From the NCBI RefSeq assembly GCF_024205745.1, contig NZ_CP073117.1, positions 1,364,001-1,428,000 of the forward strand: 64,000 nt of DNA. Direction: 5' to 3'. This stretch comes from Neisseria subflava (GTDB lineage Bacteria > Pseudomonadota > Gammaproteobacteria > Burkholderiales > Neisseriaceae). A program made the position numbers and the translations under genes. The notes beneath the pieces were generated by a model. That model saw nothing but the letters and a program-made list of their open reading frames with translations. It made no database searches and was not told where the DNA came from. This document shows, piece after piece, positions 1-10,785 of the stretch (position 1 is its first letter; each line of letters starts with the position of its first letter).

Positions 1-2
1 AA

Positions 3-818
3 CACCGCAAAATTGCGATTTACCGCTTAATCTCCAAAATCCCGACAATTGCAGCAATGTGTTACCGTTATTCCAACGGTCTGCCGTTCAATTATCCAAA
101 AAATAACCTTTCCTATGCTGAAAACTTCTTGCACATGATGTTTGCAACACCATGTGAAGAATACAAACCTAATCCAGTATTGGCTCGCGCGCTCGACCGC
201 ATCTTTATTTTGCATGCCGACCACGAGCAAAACGCTTCTACTTCGACCGTACGTTTGGCCGGCTCTTCTGGTGCAAATCCATTTGCCTGTATCGCTGCCG
301 GTATTGCCTGTCTGTGGGGTGCTTCACACGGCGGTGCAAACGAAGCTGTGTTGAAGATGCTGGACGAAATCGGCGATGTATCTAATGTTGCCGCATACAT
401 GGAAGGTGTGAAACAACGTAAATACCGTCTGATGGGCTTCGGTCACCGCGTATACCGCAATATGGACCCACGAGCCAGCATCATGCGCGAAACCTGTTAT
501 GAAGTCTTGAAAGAATTGGGCTTGGAAGACAGTCCTAAATTCAAGCTGGCGATGGAATTGGAACAAATCGCACTGAAAGATCCATTCTTTGTTGAACGCA
601 AGCTGTATCCAAACGTCGATTTCTACTCCGGTATCGTCTTGTCCGCATTGGGCATTCCAACTGAAATGTTTACCGTTATTTTCGCATTGTCGCGCAGTGT
701 AGGTTGGATTTCTCATTGGCATGAAATGATTAGCGATCCGGCACTGAAAATTGGTCGCCCACGTCAACTTTATACCGGTGCAGAGCGTCGCGATTACGTT
801 CCGGTAGATAAACGCTAA
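3..818 (+). CDS. gltA: citrate synthase, 5' end outside window
   Basis: Citrate synthase condenses oxaloacetate with acetyl-CoA in the first step of the TCA cycle. The reading frame is open from the first bases of the window, so the true start lies upstream; about 271 residues are visible of a family usually near 427. The catalytic histidine regions [10 protein letters not shown] and [14 protein letters not shown] are present, as is the [10 protein letters not shown] stretch with the catalytic aspartate. It is the first gene of a plus-strand TCA block running to sucD. The identification is firm; the partial state is only a window effect. Confidence 0.97.
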   Translation, partial: HRKIAIYRLISKIPTIAAMCYRYSNGLPFNYPKNNLSYAENFLHMMFATPCEEYKPNPVLARALDRIFILHADHEQNASTSTVRLAGSSGANPFACIAAGIACLWGASHGGANEAVLKMLDEIGDVSNVAAYMEGVKQRKYRLMGFGHRVYRNMDPRASIMRETCYEVLKELGLEDSPKFKLAMELEQIALKDPFFVERKLYPNVDFYSGIVLSALGIPTEMFTVIFALSRSVGWISHWHEMISDPALKIGRPRQLYTGAERRDYVPVDKR

Positions 819-1027
819 TAGACAATACATTAATATATTGTTGAAAAGTCGTTTGAAAAAATCGAATTGCCGTTTTCAATGAGGTTGGTCGTAATTAATT
901 AAGTTGATAGCAGGTAATTTGATTTGAAATAGGGTAGAATAAAGTGTCATTTCAGACGGCCTGAATTCCGTTCGGAGAACACGGAATTCTACCCTTTGTT
1001 TATATTTTAAAGAAAAGAGCTCACGCC

Positions 1028-3856
1028 ATGATGGACGAAAAACTCAATTTCTCTTATCTGTTTGGTTCTAATGCGCCATACATCGAGGAGTTGTATGAAA
1101 AGTTTCTGGATAATCCGGAATCTGTCGATGAAAAATGGAAACAGTACTTTACCGATTTGAGTAAACAGCCGGGCGCAGTCGCTGTCGATGTTGCCCATAC
1201 ACCGATTCGTGAATCATTTGCCACTTTGGCTAAAAAGAAAATTGCCGCGGCCGTCGCAGGCGGTGTGGATGAGGCAATGATGAAAAAGCAAGTCAGCGTT
1301 TTGCGACTGATTTCTGCCTATCGTATCCAAGGCGTGGGTGCAGCCCAACTTGATCCGCTCAAACGTATTCCTCCTCAAAATATCGAAGCGCTCGATCCTA
1401 AATTCCACGGTCTGTCAGATGCCGACATGGCGCTTCAGTTCAATATGGGCGAGGGCGATTTTTCCGGTCAGAGCAAACTGCCTCTGTCCCAAATCATCAG
1501 CAACCTCAAACAAACCTACTGCGGCCATATCGCGGTAGAGTACATCTACATTCCAAATACCGAAGAGCGTCGCTGGGTTCGCAATTATTTTGAAAGCGTA
1601 CTGTCTACGCCAAGCTACAGCGTTGAACAAAAACGCCGTATCTTGAAAGAAATGACTGCTGCCGAAACTCTGGAACGCTACCTGCATACCAAATATGTCG
1701 GCCAAAAACGCTTTGGTGTAGAAGGCGGCGAAAGCGCGATTGCCGGTTTGAACTACCTGATTCAAAACGCCGGTAAAGACGGTGTAGAAGAAGTCATCAT
1801 CGGTATGGCACACCGTGGCCGTCTGAATGTTTTGGTGAACATTTTGGGCAAAAAACCCAGCGATTTGTTCGCTGAGTTTGAAGGCCGTGCCGAAATCAAA
1901 TTGCCTAGCGGCGACGTGAAATACCACATGGGCTTCAGCTCCGATATCGCTACGCCACACGGCCCAATGCACGTTTCTTTGGCATTTAACCCATCACACT
2001 TGGAAATTGTTAACCCGGTAGTGGAAGGTTCTGCGCGCGCCAAACAAAAACGTTTGGGCGAAAACGGCCGCGATAAAGTCTTGCCGGTATTGATTCACGG
2101 TGACTCCGCATTTATCGGTTTGGGTGTTAACCAAGCAACATTCAACCTGTCTAAAACACGCGGTTATACCACCGGCGGTACCGTTCACATTGTGATCAAC
2201 AACCAAATCGGCTTTACGACTTCCGATACCCGCGATACCCGTTCAACCGTACATTGTACCGATATCGCGAAAATGGTTTCCGCTCCGGTTATCCATGTGA
2301 ACGGCGATGATCCTGAACGTGTTTGCTTTGCCATCCAAGCTGCCTTGGATTACCGCAAAAAATTCCATAAAGACATCGTGGTCGACGTTGTCTGCTACCG
2401 TAAATGGGGTCACAACGAGGGCGATGATCCGACCTTGACCCAACCGATGATGTACAAAAAAGTATCGCAACACCCAGGTGCGCGTGCTTTGTACACCGAG
2501 CAACTGATTGCCGAAGGCGTGGTAACTCAAGCTGAGGCTGACGGTTACATCCAAGCCTACCGTGATGCTTTGGACAAAGGCGAACATGTTGAACAAACAA
2601 CTTTGAGCAACTTCCAACGTACGCAAATCGACTGGAGCAAATACCAAGGCAAAGATTGGCGCGAACACATCGAAACCGGTTTGCCTGCCGCGGATATTGA
2701 GCGCCTTACCGAGAAGTTTACCGCCGTGCCGGAAGGCTTTGCCCTGCATCCGACTGCAAAACGTGTGATTGAAGCGCGTAAAGCCATGGCATCCGGCAAA
2801 CAAGCCATCGACTGGGGTATGGCAGAAACCTTGGCATATGCAAGCCTGCTGACTAAAGGTTATGGCGTGCGTATCTCCGGTGAGGACTCCGGCCGCGGTA
2901 CATTCTCACACCGTCATGCAGTATTGCACGATCAAAACCGTGAAAAATGGGACGACGGTACTTATGTTCCTCTGCGCCATATGGGCGAAGGCATGGGCGA
3001 GTTCCTGGTTATCGACTCCATTTTGAACGAAGAAGCCGTGATGGCGTTTGAGTACGGCTTTGCCTGCTCCGCACCTGACAAGCTGACCATTTGGGAAGCT
3101 CAATTCGGTGACTTCGCCAACGGTGCGCAAGTGACTATTGACCAATTCCTGTCTTCAGGCGAAACCAAATGGGGTCGTTTGTGTGGTCTGACCACCATCC
3201 TGCCGCACGGCTATGACGGTCAAGGTCCTGAACACTCTTCTGCACGCGTAGAACGTTGGTTGCAACTGTGTTCCGAGAACAATATGCAAGTCATCATGCC
3301 GTCTGAAGCGTCGCAAATGTTCCACATCTTGCAACGTCAAGTCTTGGGTTCATACCGTAAACCGCTGGTGATTTTCATGTCCAAACGCCTGTTGCGCTTC
3401 AAAGGTGCAATGAGCCCGCTGGAAAACTTCACCGAAGGTTCGACCTTCCGTCCGGTTATCGGCGATACCGTAGAACGTGCAAGCAATGACAGCGTGAAAC
3501 GCGTGGTATTGTGTGCCGGTCAGGTTTACTATGACTTGGAAGCTGGTCGTGCTGAGCGTAAACTGGAAGATGATGTTGCTATCGTCCGCGTTGAGCAGCT
3601 GTATCCATTCCCATACGACGAGGTTAAAGCTGAACTGGCGAAATATCCGAACGCAAAATCTGTGGTTTGGGCACAAGAAGAGCCGAAAAACCAAGGCGCG
3701 TTCTACCAAATCCGCCACCGCATCGAAGACGTTATCAGCGAAGAGCAAAAACTGTCTTATGCCGGTCGTCCAAGCAGCGCATCGCCTGCAGTGGGCTACT
3801 CAAGCAAACACATTGCTCAATTGAAACAATTGGTTGAAGACGCTTTGGCGTTGTAA
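1028..3856 (+). CDS. sucA: 2-oxoglutarate dehydrogenase E1 component
   Basis: SucA is the thiamine-diphosphate-dependent E1 subunit that decarboxylates 2-oxoglutarate and passes the succinyl group to the lipoyl arm of SucB. At 942 residues it has normal family length. The N-terminal YLFGSNAPYIEELYEKFL segment is the typical E1o leader. The ThDP region carries GMAHRGRLNVLVN, and the C-terminal transketolase half carries the GEDSGRGTFSHRHAV stretch. The ATG at 1028 follows a purine-rich AAAGAAAAGAG stretch. It lies 209 bases after gltA and 99 before sucB, and assembles with SucB and LpdA into the cytosolic complex. Confidence 0.97.
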   Translation: MMDEKLNFSYLFGSNAPYIEELYEKFLDNPESVDEKWKQYFTDLSKQPGAVAVDVAHTPIRESFATLAKKKIAAAVAGGVDEAMMKKQVSVLRLISAYRIQGVGAAQLDPLKRIPPQNIEALDPKFHGLSDADMALQFNMGEGDFSGQSKLPLSQIISNLKQTYCGHIAVEYIYIPNTEERRWVRNYFESVLSTPSYSVEQKRRILKEMTAAETLERYLHTKYVGQKRFGVEGGESAIAGLNYLIQNAGKDGVEEVIIGMAHRGRLNVLVNILGKKPSDLFAEFEGRAEIKLPSGDVKYHMGFSSDIATPHGPMHVSLAFNPSHLEIVNPVVEGSARAKQKRLGENGRDKVLPVLIHGDSAFIGLGVNQATFNLSKTRGYTTGGTVHIVINNQIGFTTSDTRDTRSTVHCTDIAKMVSAPVIHVNGDDPERVCFAIQAALDYRKKFHKDIVVDVVCYRKWGHNEGDDPTLTQPMMYKKVSQHPGARALYTEQLIAEGVVTQAEADGYIQAYRDALDKGEHVEQTTLSNFQRTQIDWSKYQGKDWREHIETGLPAADIERLTEKFTAVPEGFALHPTAKRVIEARKAMASGKQAIDWGMAETLAYASLLTKGYGVRISGEDSGRGTFSHRHAVLHDQNREKWDDGTYVPLRHMGEGMGEFLVIDSILNEEAVMAFEYGFACSAPDKLTIWEAQFGDFANGAQVTIDQFLSSGETKWGRLCGLTTILPHGYDGQGPEHSSARVERWLQLCSENNMQVIMPSEASQMFHILQRQVLGSYRKPLVIFMSKRLLRFKGAMSPLENFTEGSTFRPVIGDTVERASNDSVKRVVLCAGQVYYDLEAGRAERKLEDDVAIVRVEQLYPFPYDEVKAELAKYPNAKSVVWAQEEPKNQGAFYQIRHRIEDVISEEQKLSYAGRPSSASPAVGYSSKHIAQLKQLVEDALAL

Positions 3857-3862
3857 ACCAAG

Positions 3863-3897
3863 TGGCATTCCGTCTGAGGCTGCTCAGGCGGAATGCC
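3863..3897 (+). other. hairpin between sucA and sucB
   Basis: GGCATTCCGTCTGAG pairs with CTCAGGCGGAATGCC as a 15-bp stem with one wobble and a short loop, just after the sucA stop. It resembles a degenerate DUS and lacks a following T-tract. It looks more like an mRNA processing or stability element than a full terminator. Confidence 0.4.
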
Positions 3898-3955
3898 CAT
3901 ATGCAGAATTAAAAACACACAACAGGCCGTCTGAAAGGGCCATTGGAGACACAAA

Positions 3956-5134
3956 ATGATTATTGATGTAAAAGTACCTATGCTGTCTGAAAGCGTATCT
4001 GAAGGCACGCTCTTGGAATGGAAGAAAAAAGTTGGCGAAGCAGTTGCCCGTGACGAAATCCTGATCGATATCGAAACTGACAAAGTGGTTTTGGAAGTAC
4101 CTTCTCCACAAGCCGGCGTATTGGTTGAAATCGTAGCGCAAGACGGTGAAACCGTTGTTGCCGACCAAGTTTTGGCACGTATCGATACAGCTGCTACTGC
4201 CGCTGCTGAAGCACCTGCCGCCGCTCCTGCCGAAGCAGCCCCAGCCGCCGCTCCTGCTGCTGCACAAAACAACGCCGCTATGCCTGCCGCCGCCAAACTG
4301 GCTGCCGAGACCGGTGTTGACGTGAACGCATTGCAAGGTTCCGGCCGTGACGGCCGCGTATTGAAAGAAGACGTACAAAATGCCGCTGCCAAACCTGCCG
4401 CAGCCGCTGCTGCTGTTGCACTTCCTGCCGGCGCACGTCCTGAAGAACGCGTACCAATGAGCCGCCTGCGTGCTCGTGTTGCAGAACGCCTCCTGGCTTC
4501 TCAACAAGAAAACGCTATTTTGACTACATTCAACGAAGTCAACATGAAACCAATCATGGACTTGCGTGCGAAGTACAAAGATAAATTCGAGAAAGAACAC
4601 GGCGTAAAACTGGGCTTTATGTCCTTCTTCGTTAAAGCCGCTGTTGCCGCCCTGAAAAAATACCCGGTTGTGAATGCTTCTGTTGACGGTAAAGACATCG
4701 TGTACCACGGCTACTTCGACATCGGTATCGCGATTGGCAGCCCACGCGGTTTGGTTGTGCCAATCCTGCGCGATGCCGACCAAATGAGCATTGCCGACAT
4801 CGAACAAGCAATTGTTGATTACGCGAAAAAAGCCAAAGACGGCAAAATCGCTATCGAAGATCTGACCGGCGGTACATTCAGTATTACCAACGGCGGTACT
4901 TTCGGTTCTATGATGTCTACCCCGATCATCAACCCGCCTCAATCTGCGATTTTGGGTATGCACGCCACTAAAGAGCGCGCCGTGGTTGAAAACGGTCAAG
5001 TTGTTGTCCGTCCAATGATGTATCTGGCTCTGTCTTACGACCACCGTATCATTGACGGCCGCGAAGCTGTATTGACCCTGGTAGCCATTAAAGACGCGTT
5101 GGAAGACCCAGCTCGCCTGTTGTTGGATCTGTAA
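3956..5134 (+). CDS. sucB: dihydrolipoamide succinyltransferase (E2)
   Basis: SucB is the core E2 subunit of the 2-oxoglutarate dehydrogenase complex and transfers succinyl from lipoyl-lysine to CoA. The 392 residues show an N-terminal lipoyl domain ([14 protein letters not shown], lipoyl lysine near residue 42), then an Ala/Pro-rich flexible linker at about 77-105. A peripheral subunit-binding domain follows near 112-145, then the acyltransferase domain ending in the catalytic [13 protein letters not shown]. The alanine linker is typical of neisserial E2 proteins. The start is supported by a GGAG-like site upstream (ATTGGAGACACAAA). It sits between sucA and lpdA in the usual order. Confidence 0.97.
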   Translation: MIIDVKVPMLSESVSEGTLLEWKKKVGEAVARDEILIDIETDKVVLEVPSPQAGVLVEIVAQDGETVVADQVLARIDTAATAAAEAPAAAPAEAAPAAAPAAAQNNAAMPAAAKLAAETGVDVNALQGSGRDGRVLKEDVQNAAAKPAAAAAAVALPAGARPEERVPMSRLRARVAERLLASQQENAILTTFNEVNMKPIMDLRAKYKDKFEKEHGVKLGFMSFFVKAAVAALKKYPVVNASVDGKDIVYHGYFDIGIAIGSPRGLVVPILRDADQMSIADIEQAIVDYAKKAKDGKIAIEDLTGGTFSITNGGTFGSMMSTPIINPPQSAILGMHATKERAVVENGQVVVRPMMYLALSYDHRIIDGREAVLTLVAIKDALEDPARLLLDL

Positions 5135-5138
5135 TCGT

Positions 5139-5180
5139 TTCAGACGGCCTTTTATTTGTTAATGAAAAGGTCGTCTGAAT
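5139..5180 (+). terminator. inverted DUS pair after sucB
   Basis: TTCAGACGGCC and GGTCGTCTGAA form an inverted pair with one G-T wobble, followed by a T-rich run. It is placed directly after the sucB stop. The right arm is the AGGTCGTCTGAA variant known from the N. mucosa DUS dialect. Confidence 0.55.
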
Positions 5181-5238
5181 TTTTATTTAGATGTAGCGTA
5201 ATGTAGTATCGTGCTACAATAGGCTCAACAAACGATTG

Positions 5239-5299
5239 AGGCCGTCTGAAACATTTGATTCGAATGAATCGGCAGGTATGGACTTTCAGACGGCCTTTT
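5239..5299 (+). repeat. second inverted DUS pair upstream of lpdA
   Basis: AGGCCGTCTGAAA and its complement TTTCAGACGGCCT are separated by about 37 bases and followed by TTTTCTT. It may serve as a DNA uptake site and a weak terminator in the sucB-lpdA gap. Together with the previous pair it suggests that lpdA has its own promoter. Confidence 0.5.
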
Positions 5300-5392
5300 C
5301 TTAAAACCATCAAAACGCAGTCATTCAAAATAAAAAAGAAACAAAAAGTATCGTTTTTATTTTGAGATACTGCAAAAGCAAAGGATGACACG

Positions 5393-6826
5393 ATGTCTCA
5401 ATATGATGTAGTAGTGATTGGTGCAGGCCCGGGCGGATACGTTGCCGCCATCCGTGCCGCGCAACTGGGTTTCAAAACCGCTTGCGTCGATGCAGGCGTT
5501 AACAAAGCAGGCAATGCCCCTGCATTGGGCGGTACTTGCTTGAATGTAGGCTGTATCCCTTCCAAAGCCCTGTTGCAATCGAGTGAACATTTCCACGCCG
5601 CGCAACACGATTTTGCCGAACACGGTATCACTGTCGGCGACGTAAAATTCGACGCGGCCAAAATGATTGAGCGCAAAGATGCCATCGTGACCAAGCTGAC
5701 CGGCGGCGTGAAATTCCTGTTCCAAAAAAACAAAGTAACCAGCCTGTTCGGTACTGCTTCCTTTGCCGGTAAAAATGGCGATGCTTACCAAATCGAAGTC
5801 GATAACAAAGGCGAGAAAACCGTTATCGAAGCCAAACACGTCATCGTAGCGACCGGTTCCGTACCGCGTCCGCTGCCACAAGTCGCTATCGACAATGTGA
5901 ACGTTTTGGACAACGAAGGCGCATTGAACCTGACCGAAGTTCCTGCCAAACTCGGCGTGATCGGTTCCGGCGTGATTGGTTTGGAAATGGGTTCCGTATG
6001 GAACCGCGTGGGTGCAGAAGTTACCATTCTTGAAGCTGCGCCGACCTTCCTGGCTGCCGCCGACCAACAAATCGCCAAAGAAGCCTTCAAATACTTCACC
6101 AAAGAGCAAGGTTTGAGCATTGAATTGGGCGTGAAAATCGGCGACATCAAATCTGAAGGCAAAGGCGTTTCCGTTGCTTACGAAACAGCTGCCGGCGAAG
6201 CCAAAACCGAAGTATTCGACAAACTGATCGTTGCCATCGGCCGTATTCCAAACACCAAAGGCCTGAACGCCGAAGCCGTAGGTTTGGAAAAAGACGAACG
6301 CGGCTTTATCAAAGTAGATGGCGAATGCCGTACCAACCTGCCTAACGTATGGGCAATCGGCGACGTGGTTCGTGGCCCGATGTTGGCACACAAAGCCAGC
6401 GACGAAGGTGTTGCCGTTGCCGAGCGCATTGCCGGTCAAAAACCGCATATCGATTTCAACAACGTACCGTTTGTTATTTACACCGATCCTGAAATCGCTT
6501 GGGTGGGTAAAACCGAAGAGCAGCTCAAAGCCGAAGGCGTGGAGTACAAAAAAGGTACTTCAGGTTTCGGTGCAAACGGTCGCGCATTGGCCATGGGCAA
6601 AGCCAAAGGTACGGTTAAAGTGTTGGCAGATGCCAAAACCGACCGCATCTTGGGCGTACACATGATCGGCCCGGTTGTCAGCGAATTGGTTACCGAAGGC
6701 GTGACTGCGCTCGAATTCTTCGCCAGCAGCGAAGACATCGCCCGCATTATCCATGCCCACCCAACCTTGTCCGAAGTGGTTCACGAAGCTGCATTGGCGG
6801 CCGACAAACGCGCTTTGCACGGTTGA
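5393..6826 (+). CDS. lpdA: dihydrolipoamide dehydrogenase (E3)
   Basis: This FAD enzyme reoxidises the dihydrolipoyl arm of SucB with NAD+. The 477 residues begin with the FAD-binding [15 protein letters not shown] motif. The redox-active disulfide sits in [13 protein letters not shown] (Cys49 and Cys54). A second dinucleotide motif, [13 protein letters not shown], follows mid-protein, and the C-terminal [13 protein letters not shown] carries the catalytic His-Glu pair. It has no N-terminal lipoyl domain, unlike the second Lpd linked to pyruvate dehydrogenase in neisseriae, and its place after sucB argues it is the E3 of this complex. Confidence 0.96.
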   Translation: MSQYDVVVIGAGPGGYVAAIRAAQLGFKTACVDAGVNKAGNAPALGGTCLNVGCIPSKALLQSSEHFHAAQHDFAEHGITVGDVKFDAAKMIERKDAIVTKLTGGVKFLFQKNKVTSLFGTASFAGKNGDAYQIEVDNKGEKTVIEAKHVIVATGSVPRPLPQVAIDNVNVLDNEGALNLTEVPAKLGVIGSGVIGLEMGSVWNRVGAEVTILEAAPTFLAAADQQIAKEAFKYFTKEQGLSIELGVKIGDIKSEGKGVSVAYETAAGEAKTEVFDKLIVAIGRIPNTKGLNAEAVGLEKDERGFIKVDGECRTNLPNVWAIGDVVRGPMLAHKASDEGVAVAERIAGQKPHIDFNNVPFVIYTDPEIAWVGKTEEQLKAEGVEYKKGTSGFGANGRALAMGKAKGTVKVLADAKTDRILGVHMIGPVVSELVTEGVTALEFFASSEDIARIIHAHPTLSEVVHEAALAADKRALHG

Positions 6827-6834
6827 TAGACATT

Positions 6835-6864
6835 AAGGCCGTCTGAAACTTTTCAGACGGCCTT
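6835..6864 (+). terminator. inverted DUS terminator after lpdA
   Basis: AAGGCCGTCTGAAA pairs with TTTCAGACGGCCTT across a very short loop, 9 bases after the lpdA stop. The T-tract is weak, so termination may be partial. Confidence 0.55.
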
Positions 6865-6950
6865 AAGGCCTTCGACAAATTGAATGTTCCGAGAGCTTCG
6901 TTTTCTGATTTATAATTCCGTCAGACAAACAAACAGCATTTACATTCATT

Positions 6951-7238
6951 ATGAACAAAGAAATAGTCGGTATTTTCTTTATACCGATGGGCATCATCAG
7001 CATGTGTATGGCCGCATTGTGGCAGATGTATGTGATGATGACCGAAACTTATACGCTCAACCGTTTCAAAGATAAAGAATTGGTTTGGCGCGTGGCATTG
7101 TTGTTTATCAGTTTCAGCCTTGCCGTTTATCTGCTCTGCCCGAATTCGCGTAAAAAAGGCATCGTCTTTTTTATTCTCGGGGGAGGCGGTGCAACCATGT
7201 ATCTGCTGGCGCGGATGTGGTTGCCCTTCAGTAAATAG
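6951..7238 (+). CDS. small three-helix membrane protein
   Basis: A 95-residue hydrophobic protein with three likely membrane segments, at about residues 5-28, 48-64 and 71-90. Positive residues lie in the loops (SRKKG near 68). I recognise no domain. It sits between lpdA and sucC, separated from lpdA by an inverted DUS pair and from sucC by 71 bases carrying a single DUS. It may be co-transcribed with sucCD, but nothing in the sequence links it to the TCA enzymes. The absence of frame breaks and the regular hydrophobic pattern support a real gene. Confidence 0.75.
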   Translation: MNKEIVGIFFIPMGIISMCMAALWQMYVMMTETYTLNRFKDKELVWRVALLFISFSLAVYLLCPNSRKKGIVFFILGGGGATMYLLARMWLPFSK

Positions 7239-7309
7239 TAGGGCCGTCTGAAAATATGGGATTGGCCGCAGGGCGATTCCTAAAACCCACTCACCTTAAG
7301 GAGAAATCC

Positions 7310-8476
7310 ATGAATTTACACGAGTATCAGGCTAAAGAACTGCTGGCTAGCTACGGTTTGCCCGTACAAGGCGGTATTTTGGCACACAACGGCGAAGAAG
7401 CCGCTGCAGCTTACGACAAATTGGGCGGCAAATTCGCTGTTGTCAAAGCACAAGTACACGCCGGCGGCCGCGGTAAAGCGGGCGGCGTAAAAGTCGTTAA
7501 AAGCCGCGAAGAAGCTAAAGAAGTGGCTGAAAGCCTGATTGGCACCAACTTGGTAACTTACCAAACCGATGCCAACGGCCAACCTGTCAACAGCGTTTTG
7601 GTTTGCGAAGACATGTATCCTGTTCAAACCGAGCTGTACTTGGGCGCAGTGGTTGACCGTTCTACCCGCCGCGTTACATTCATGGCTTCTACCGAAGGTG
7701 GCGTGGAAATCGAAAAAGTTGCTGCCGAAACTCCAGAAAAAATCTTCAAAGTAACCGTTGATCCGCTGGTCGGCCTGCAACCTTGCCAAGCTCGTGAAGT
7801 TGCCTTCCAACTGGGCTTGAAAGACAAACAAATCAACGAGTTCGTCAAACTGATGACCGGCGCGTACAAAGCGTTTATCGAAAACGACTTCGCCCTGTTT
7901 GAAGTAAACCCATTGGCAGTCCGTGAAAACGGCGACTTGGCCTGTGTGGACGGCAAAATCGGTATCGACAGCAACGCGCTCTACCGTCTGCCGAAAATTG
8001 CCGCTTTGCGCGACAAATCTCAAGAAAACGAACGTGAGCTGAAAGCTTCCGAATTCGACCTGAACTATGTTGCCCTGGAAGGTAACATCGGCTGTATGGT
8101 GAACGGTGCCGGTTTGGCGATGGCCACTATGGACATCATCAAACTGAAAGGTGGCCAACCTGCCAACTTCTTGGACGTTGGCGGCGGCGCAACCAAAGAC
8201 CGCGTGGTTGAAGCGTTCAAACTGATTTTGGAAGACAAATCCGTTAAAGGCGTATTGATCAACATCTTCGGCGGTATCGTACGTTGCGACATGATTGCGG
8301 AAGCCATCGTGGCAGCCGTTAAAGAAATCAACGTCAACGTTCCTGTCGTTGTTCGTTTGGAAGGTAACAACGCCGAACTCGGCGCGAAAATCCTGAACGA
8401 ATCAGGTCTGAAACTGACTTCTGCAGACGGCCTGAATGACGCAGCCGAAAAAATTGTTGCAGCCGTAAACGCCTAA
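7310..8476 (+). CDS. sucC: succinyl-CoA synthetase beta subunit
   Basis: SucC with SucD converts succinyl-CoA to succinate with nucleotide triphosphate formation. The protein has an N-terminal ATP-grasp domain beginning [19 protein letters not shown], the glycine-rich [11 protein letters not shown] stretch, and the C-terminal ligase motifs LDVGGGA and [11 protein letters not shown]. The ATG at 7310 is preceded by AAGGAG at 7298-7303, which decides this start over an in-frame ATG at 7256. This gives 388 residues, the usual length. The sucC stop is 10 bases before sucD, so the two subunits are translated as a pair. Confidence 0.97.
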   Translation: MNLHEYQAKELLASYGLPVQGGILAHNGEEAAAAYDKLGGKFAVVKAQVHAGGRGKAGGVKVVKSREEAKEVAESLIGTNLVTYQTDANGQPVNSVLVCEDMYPVQTELYLGAVVDRSTRRVTFMASTEGGVEIEKVAAETPEKIFKVTVDPLVGLQPCQAREVAFQLGLKDKQINEFVKLMTGAYKAFIENDFALFEVNPLAVRENGDLACVDGKIGIDSNALYRLPKIAALRDKSQENERELKASEFDLNYVALEGNIGCMVNGAGLAMATMDIIKLKGGQPANFLDVGGGATKDRVVEAFKLILEDKSVKGVLINIFGGIVRCDMIAEAIVAAVKEINVNVPVVVRLEGNNAELGAKILNESGLKLTSADGLNDAAEKIVAAVNA

Positions 8477-8486
8477 GGAGAAAAGA

Positions 8487-9377
8487 ATGAGCGTATTGAT
8501 TAATAAAGACACCAAAGTATTGGTTCAAGGTTTCACCGGTAAAAACGGTACTTTCCACTCCGAACAAGCTCTGGCTTACGGCACTAAAGTTGTTGGCGGC
8601 GTTACCCCAGGCAAAGGCGGTCAAACCCACCTGAACCTGCCCGTGTTCAACACCATGAAAGAAGCCGTTAAAGAAACCGGCGCGGACGCATCTGTAATTT
8701 ACGTTCCAGCTCCGTTTGTTTTGGACTCAATCGTTGAAGCCGTTGATTCAGGCGTAGGCTTGGTCGTTGTGATTACCGAAGGCGTACCAACTCTGGACAT
8801 GCTCAAAGCCAAACGTTACTTGGAAACCAACGGCAACGGTACCCGCTTAGTCGGCCCTAACTGCCCGGGCGTGATTACTCCGGGTGAGTGCAAAATCGGT
8901 ATTATGCCGGGCCACATCCACACTCCAGGCCGCATCGGTATTATTTCCCGTTCCGGTACATTGACTTACGAAGCTGTGGCACAAACCACCAAACTGGGCT
9001 TGGGTCAATCAACCTGTATCGGTATCGGCGGCGACCCGATTCCTGGTATGAACCAAATCGACGCACTGAAACTCTTCCAAGAAGACCCGGATACCGACGC
9101 CATCATCATGATCGGTGAAATCGGCGGTACTGCGGAAGAAGAAGCAGCCGAATACATCCAATCCAACGTAACCAAACCTGTTGTAGGTTACATTGCTGGT
9201 GTTACCGCTCCTAAAGGCAAACGTATGGGCCACGCCGGTGCGATTATTTCCGGCGGTAAAGGTACTGCCGAAGAAAAATTCGCCGCTTTCGAAAAAGCCG
9301 GTATCGCTTACACCCGCAGCCCTGCCGAGTTGGGCACTACCATGCTGGAAGTGTTGAAGGCAAAAGGTTTGGCATAA
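8487..9377 (+). CDS. sucD: succinyl-CoA synthetase alpha subunit
   Basis: SucD carries the CoA-binding Rossmann domain ([15 protein letters not shown] near the N-terminus) and the active-site histidine that is transiently phosphorylated ([10 protein letters not shown], about residue 246). Its 296 residues match the family. It follows sucC by 10 bases with an AAGGAGA ribosome site in the gap. It closes the TCA block; an inverted DUS terminator lies 25 bases downstream, separating it from the convergent accessory operon. Confidence 0.97.
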   Translation: MSVLINKDTKVLVQGFTGKNGTFHSEQALAYGTKVVGGVTPGKGGQTHLNLPVFNTMKEAVKETGADASVIYVPAPFVLDSIVEAVDSGVGLVVVITEGVPTLDMLKAKRYLETNGNGTRLVGPNCPGVITPGECKIGIMPGHIHTPGRIGIISRSGTLTYEAVAQTTKLGLGQSTCIGIGGDPIPGMNQIDALKLFQEDPDTDAIIMIGEIGGTAEEEAAEYIQSNVTKPVVGYIAGVTAPKGKRMGHAGAIISGGKGTAEEKFAAFEKAGIAYTRSPAELGTTMLEVLKAKGLA

Positions 9378-9401
9378 GACTTAAGTCTTTAGGCTGAATT
9401 G

Positions 9402-9433
9402 AAAAGGCCGTCTGAAGTTTTCAGACGGCCTTT
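9402..9433. terminator. bidirectional inverted DUS terminator
   Basis: An A-flanked AGGCCGTCTGAA and its complement with a short loop, followed by TTTAATTT, lies between the convergent sucD and the GIY-YIG nuclease gene. It can serve sucD directly; the nuclease gene ends about 110 bases further right. Confidence 0.65.
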
Positions 9434-9544
9434 AATTTAAGGGATAAATGGCAGATAAGAATACATTTTTGCAAATCAAACCAATGTTGGTAAGGACAGT
9501 ACCGAAAGGGCATATGGATAGAATCCCCTAATTGTTAAACTGTT

Positions 9545-10783
9545 TTACTTCATCAGTTTTTGAACGATTTTCCCAGTTGTGTTGTCCATTCGGTATTGGT
9601 TAATTGTACCGTTGACAATATATTCAGCGGCTTTTTCAATGACATCTAATCCGACATCAAACCATTCATTTGGGATGTAACTTTTCCCGTCTTTCCCTAT
9701 TAAACGGATATTCAGTTTTTGTGCAGCAAAGAAGGCGTGCAATAAACGCTCGAACGTATGCGGATTGATATTGCGACATTCAAAAGACAATACAGGGACA
9801 ACTTTGCTTTCCAAGAAAGCAGTATCGCTTTCCGCATTAGCGATTCTGTTTTCCACCGTATCCGTCGTGAAGCCTATTTTATAGAGATTTTTATAGGCGG
9901 CAAGCTGCGGTTTGGGTTGAAGCAGTTTGACGATATAAAGGTGTCCAGTTACCAAATCCGGCTGATTATGGGCGGTCAAAATATCCGGCAGGGCTTCAGT
10001 ATCGGCCAGCATGACTTTTTTACCGTTTTCATCTTTATATACAGCGCGGGCGAGCGAGCGGGTCAGGATGTTGGATTCCGTCCCGTTTTCATAAATAACG
10101 CGCAGCCGTCTGTTTCCTCTTGTACTTTTCCTATCTTCCGTCTCCGCAAAATCAGCGACGTAACACAAGGCCCCGTGTAATAGGAACACATCGCCCGGCT
10201 GAAGAAAGGTTTCAGTTTTGAGGCGTTCAAAATGGGCTTTACCGTGTTTGAGCATGTGGTGGATTTGTTTGAACCAAGCTTCAAACCGCCAAAAGTCCGT
10301 ACAGGGTTGCCGTACCGCATTGTCTTCGTCCGTATAGGGAGCCCCATTTATCGTCCGCTGTTGGATGTGTTCTATCCTGAAAATATCCGTATTGCCCACG
10401 TCGAGCAGGTTTAAATCGTCATTGTTGAAGATGTCTTCCAGCGTAACCACATTTTCAGCTTTGCAGCATTCCGTTTTTTCAGACGGCCTTAGCAGATTGA
10501 GCGTATCGTATTGTCGAAGGGTTTCACAATGCTGTTTGTTGTTCAGCAAGGCTTGCCATTTCCTATCTAAAATTTTTTCATCCAAATTACCGTCTTTATT
10601 CGGTAAACGTCCATGCCGTCTGAAAAACGATTCGACTTCGCCGAATGTTTGTAAAACCATTGCGTCGGCATCGGCTTTGGCGGTAATCGGTTTGACATCG
10701 GCAAGCAGACCTAAATCGTCATGATTGAAAATATCGTCCAAGCTGGTGATTTTAGAATCAACGCGCATACCTTTTAGCAACAT
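9545..10783 (-). CDS. GIY-YIG (T5orf172/Mug113-type) nuclease of defence operon
   Basis: A 412-residue protein whose C-terminal third is a GIY-YIG nuclease of the T5orf172/Mug113 type. HLYIVK (281-286) and YKIGFT (301-306) are the GIY and YIG strands, Arg313 follows, Glu345 (FERLLH) is the likely metal ligand, and PNEWF (371-375) closes the fold. The N-terminal half is unfamiliar. It has a 20-residue element at 11-30 repeated at 111-130 (core LDDIFNHDDL / LEDIFNNDDL). Residues 50-83 resemble the last 40 residues of the helicase encoded just upstream. Its start lies only 2 bases after the helicase stop, so the pair is probably translationally coupled. It would be the nucleolytic arm of the operon; that role is inferred. 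Confidence 0.85.
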   Translation of the reverse strand: MLLKGMRVDSKITSLDDIFNHDDLGLLADVKPITAKADADAMVLQTFGEVESFFRRHGRLPNKDGNLDEKILDRKWQALLNNKQHCETLRQYDTLNLLRPSEKTECCKAENVVTLEDIFNNDDLNLLDVGNTDIFRIEHIQQRTINGAPYTDEDNAVRQPCTDFWRFEAWFKQIHHMLKHGKAHFERLKTETFLQPGDVFLLHGALCYVADFAETEDRKSTRGNRRLRVIYENGTESNILTRSLARAVYKDENGKKVMLADTEALPDILTAHNQPDLVTGHLYIVKLLQPKPQLAAYKNLYKIGFTTDTVENRIANAESDTAFLESKVVPVLSFECRNINPHTFERLLHAFFAAQKLNIRLIGKDGKSYIPNEWFDVGLDVIEKAAEYIVNGTINQYRMDNTTGKIVQKLMK

Positions 10784-10785
10784 AT

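Noticed and set aside
3884-5044. 386-codon open frame opposite sucB
   Set aside because: Caused by the Ala-rich codon pattern of the E2 gene; no ribosome site or recognisable domain.
9376-9389. 14-bp palindrome AAGACTTAAGTCTT at the sucD stop
   Set aside because: Too A/T-rich and overlapping coding sequence; the DUS hairpin just downstream explains termination.
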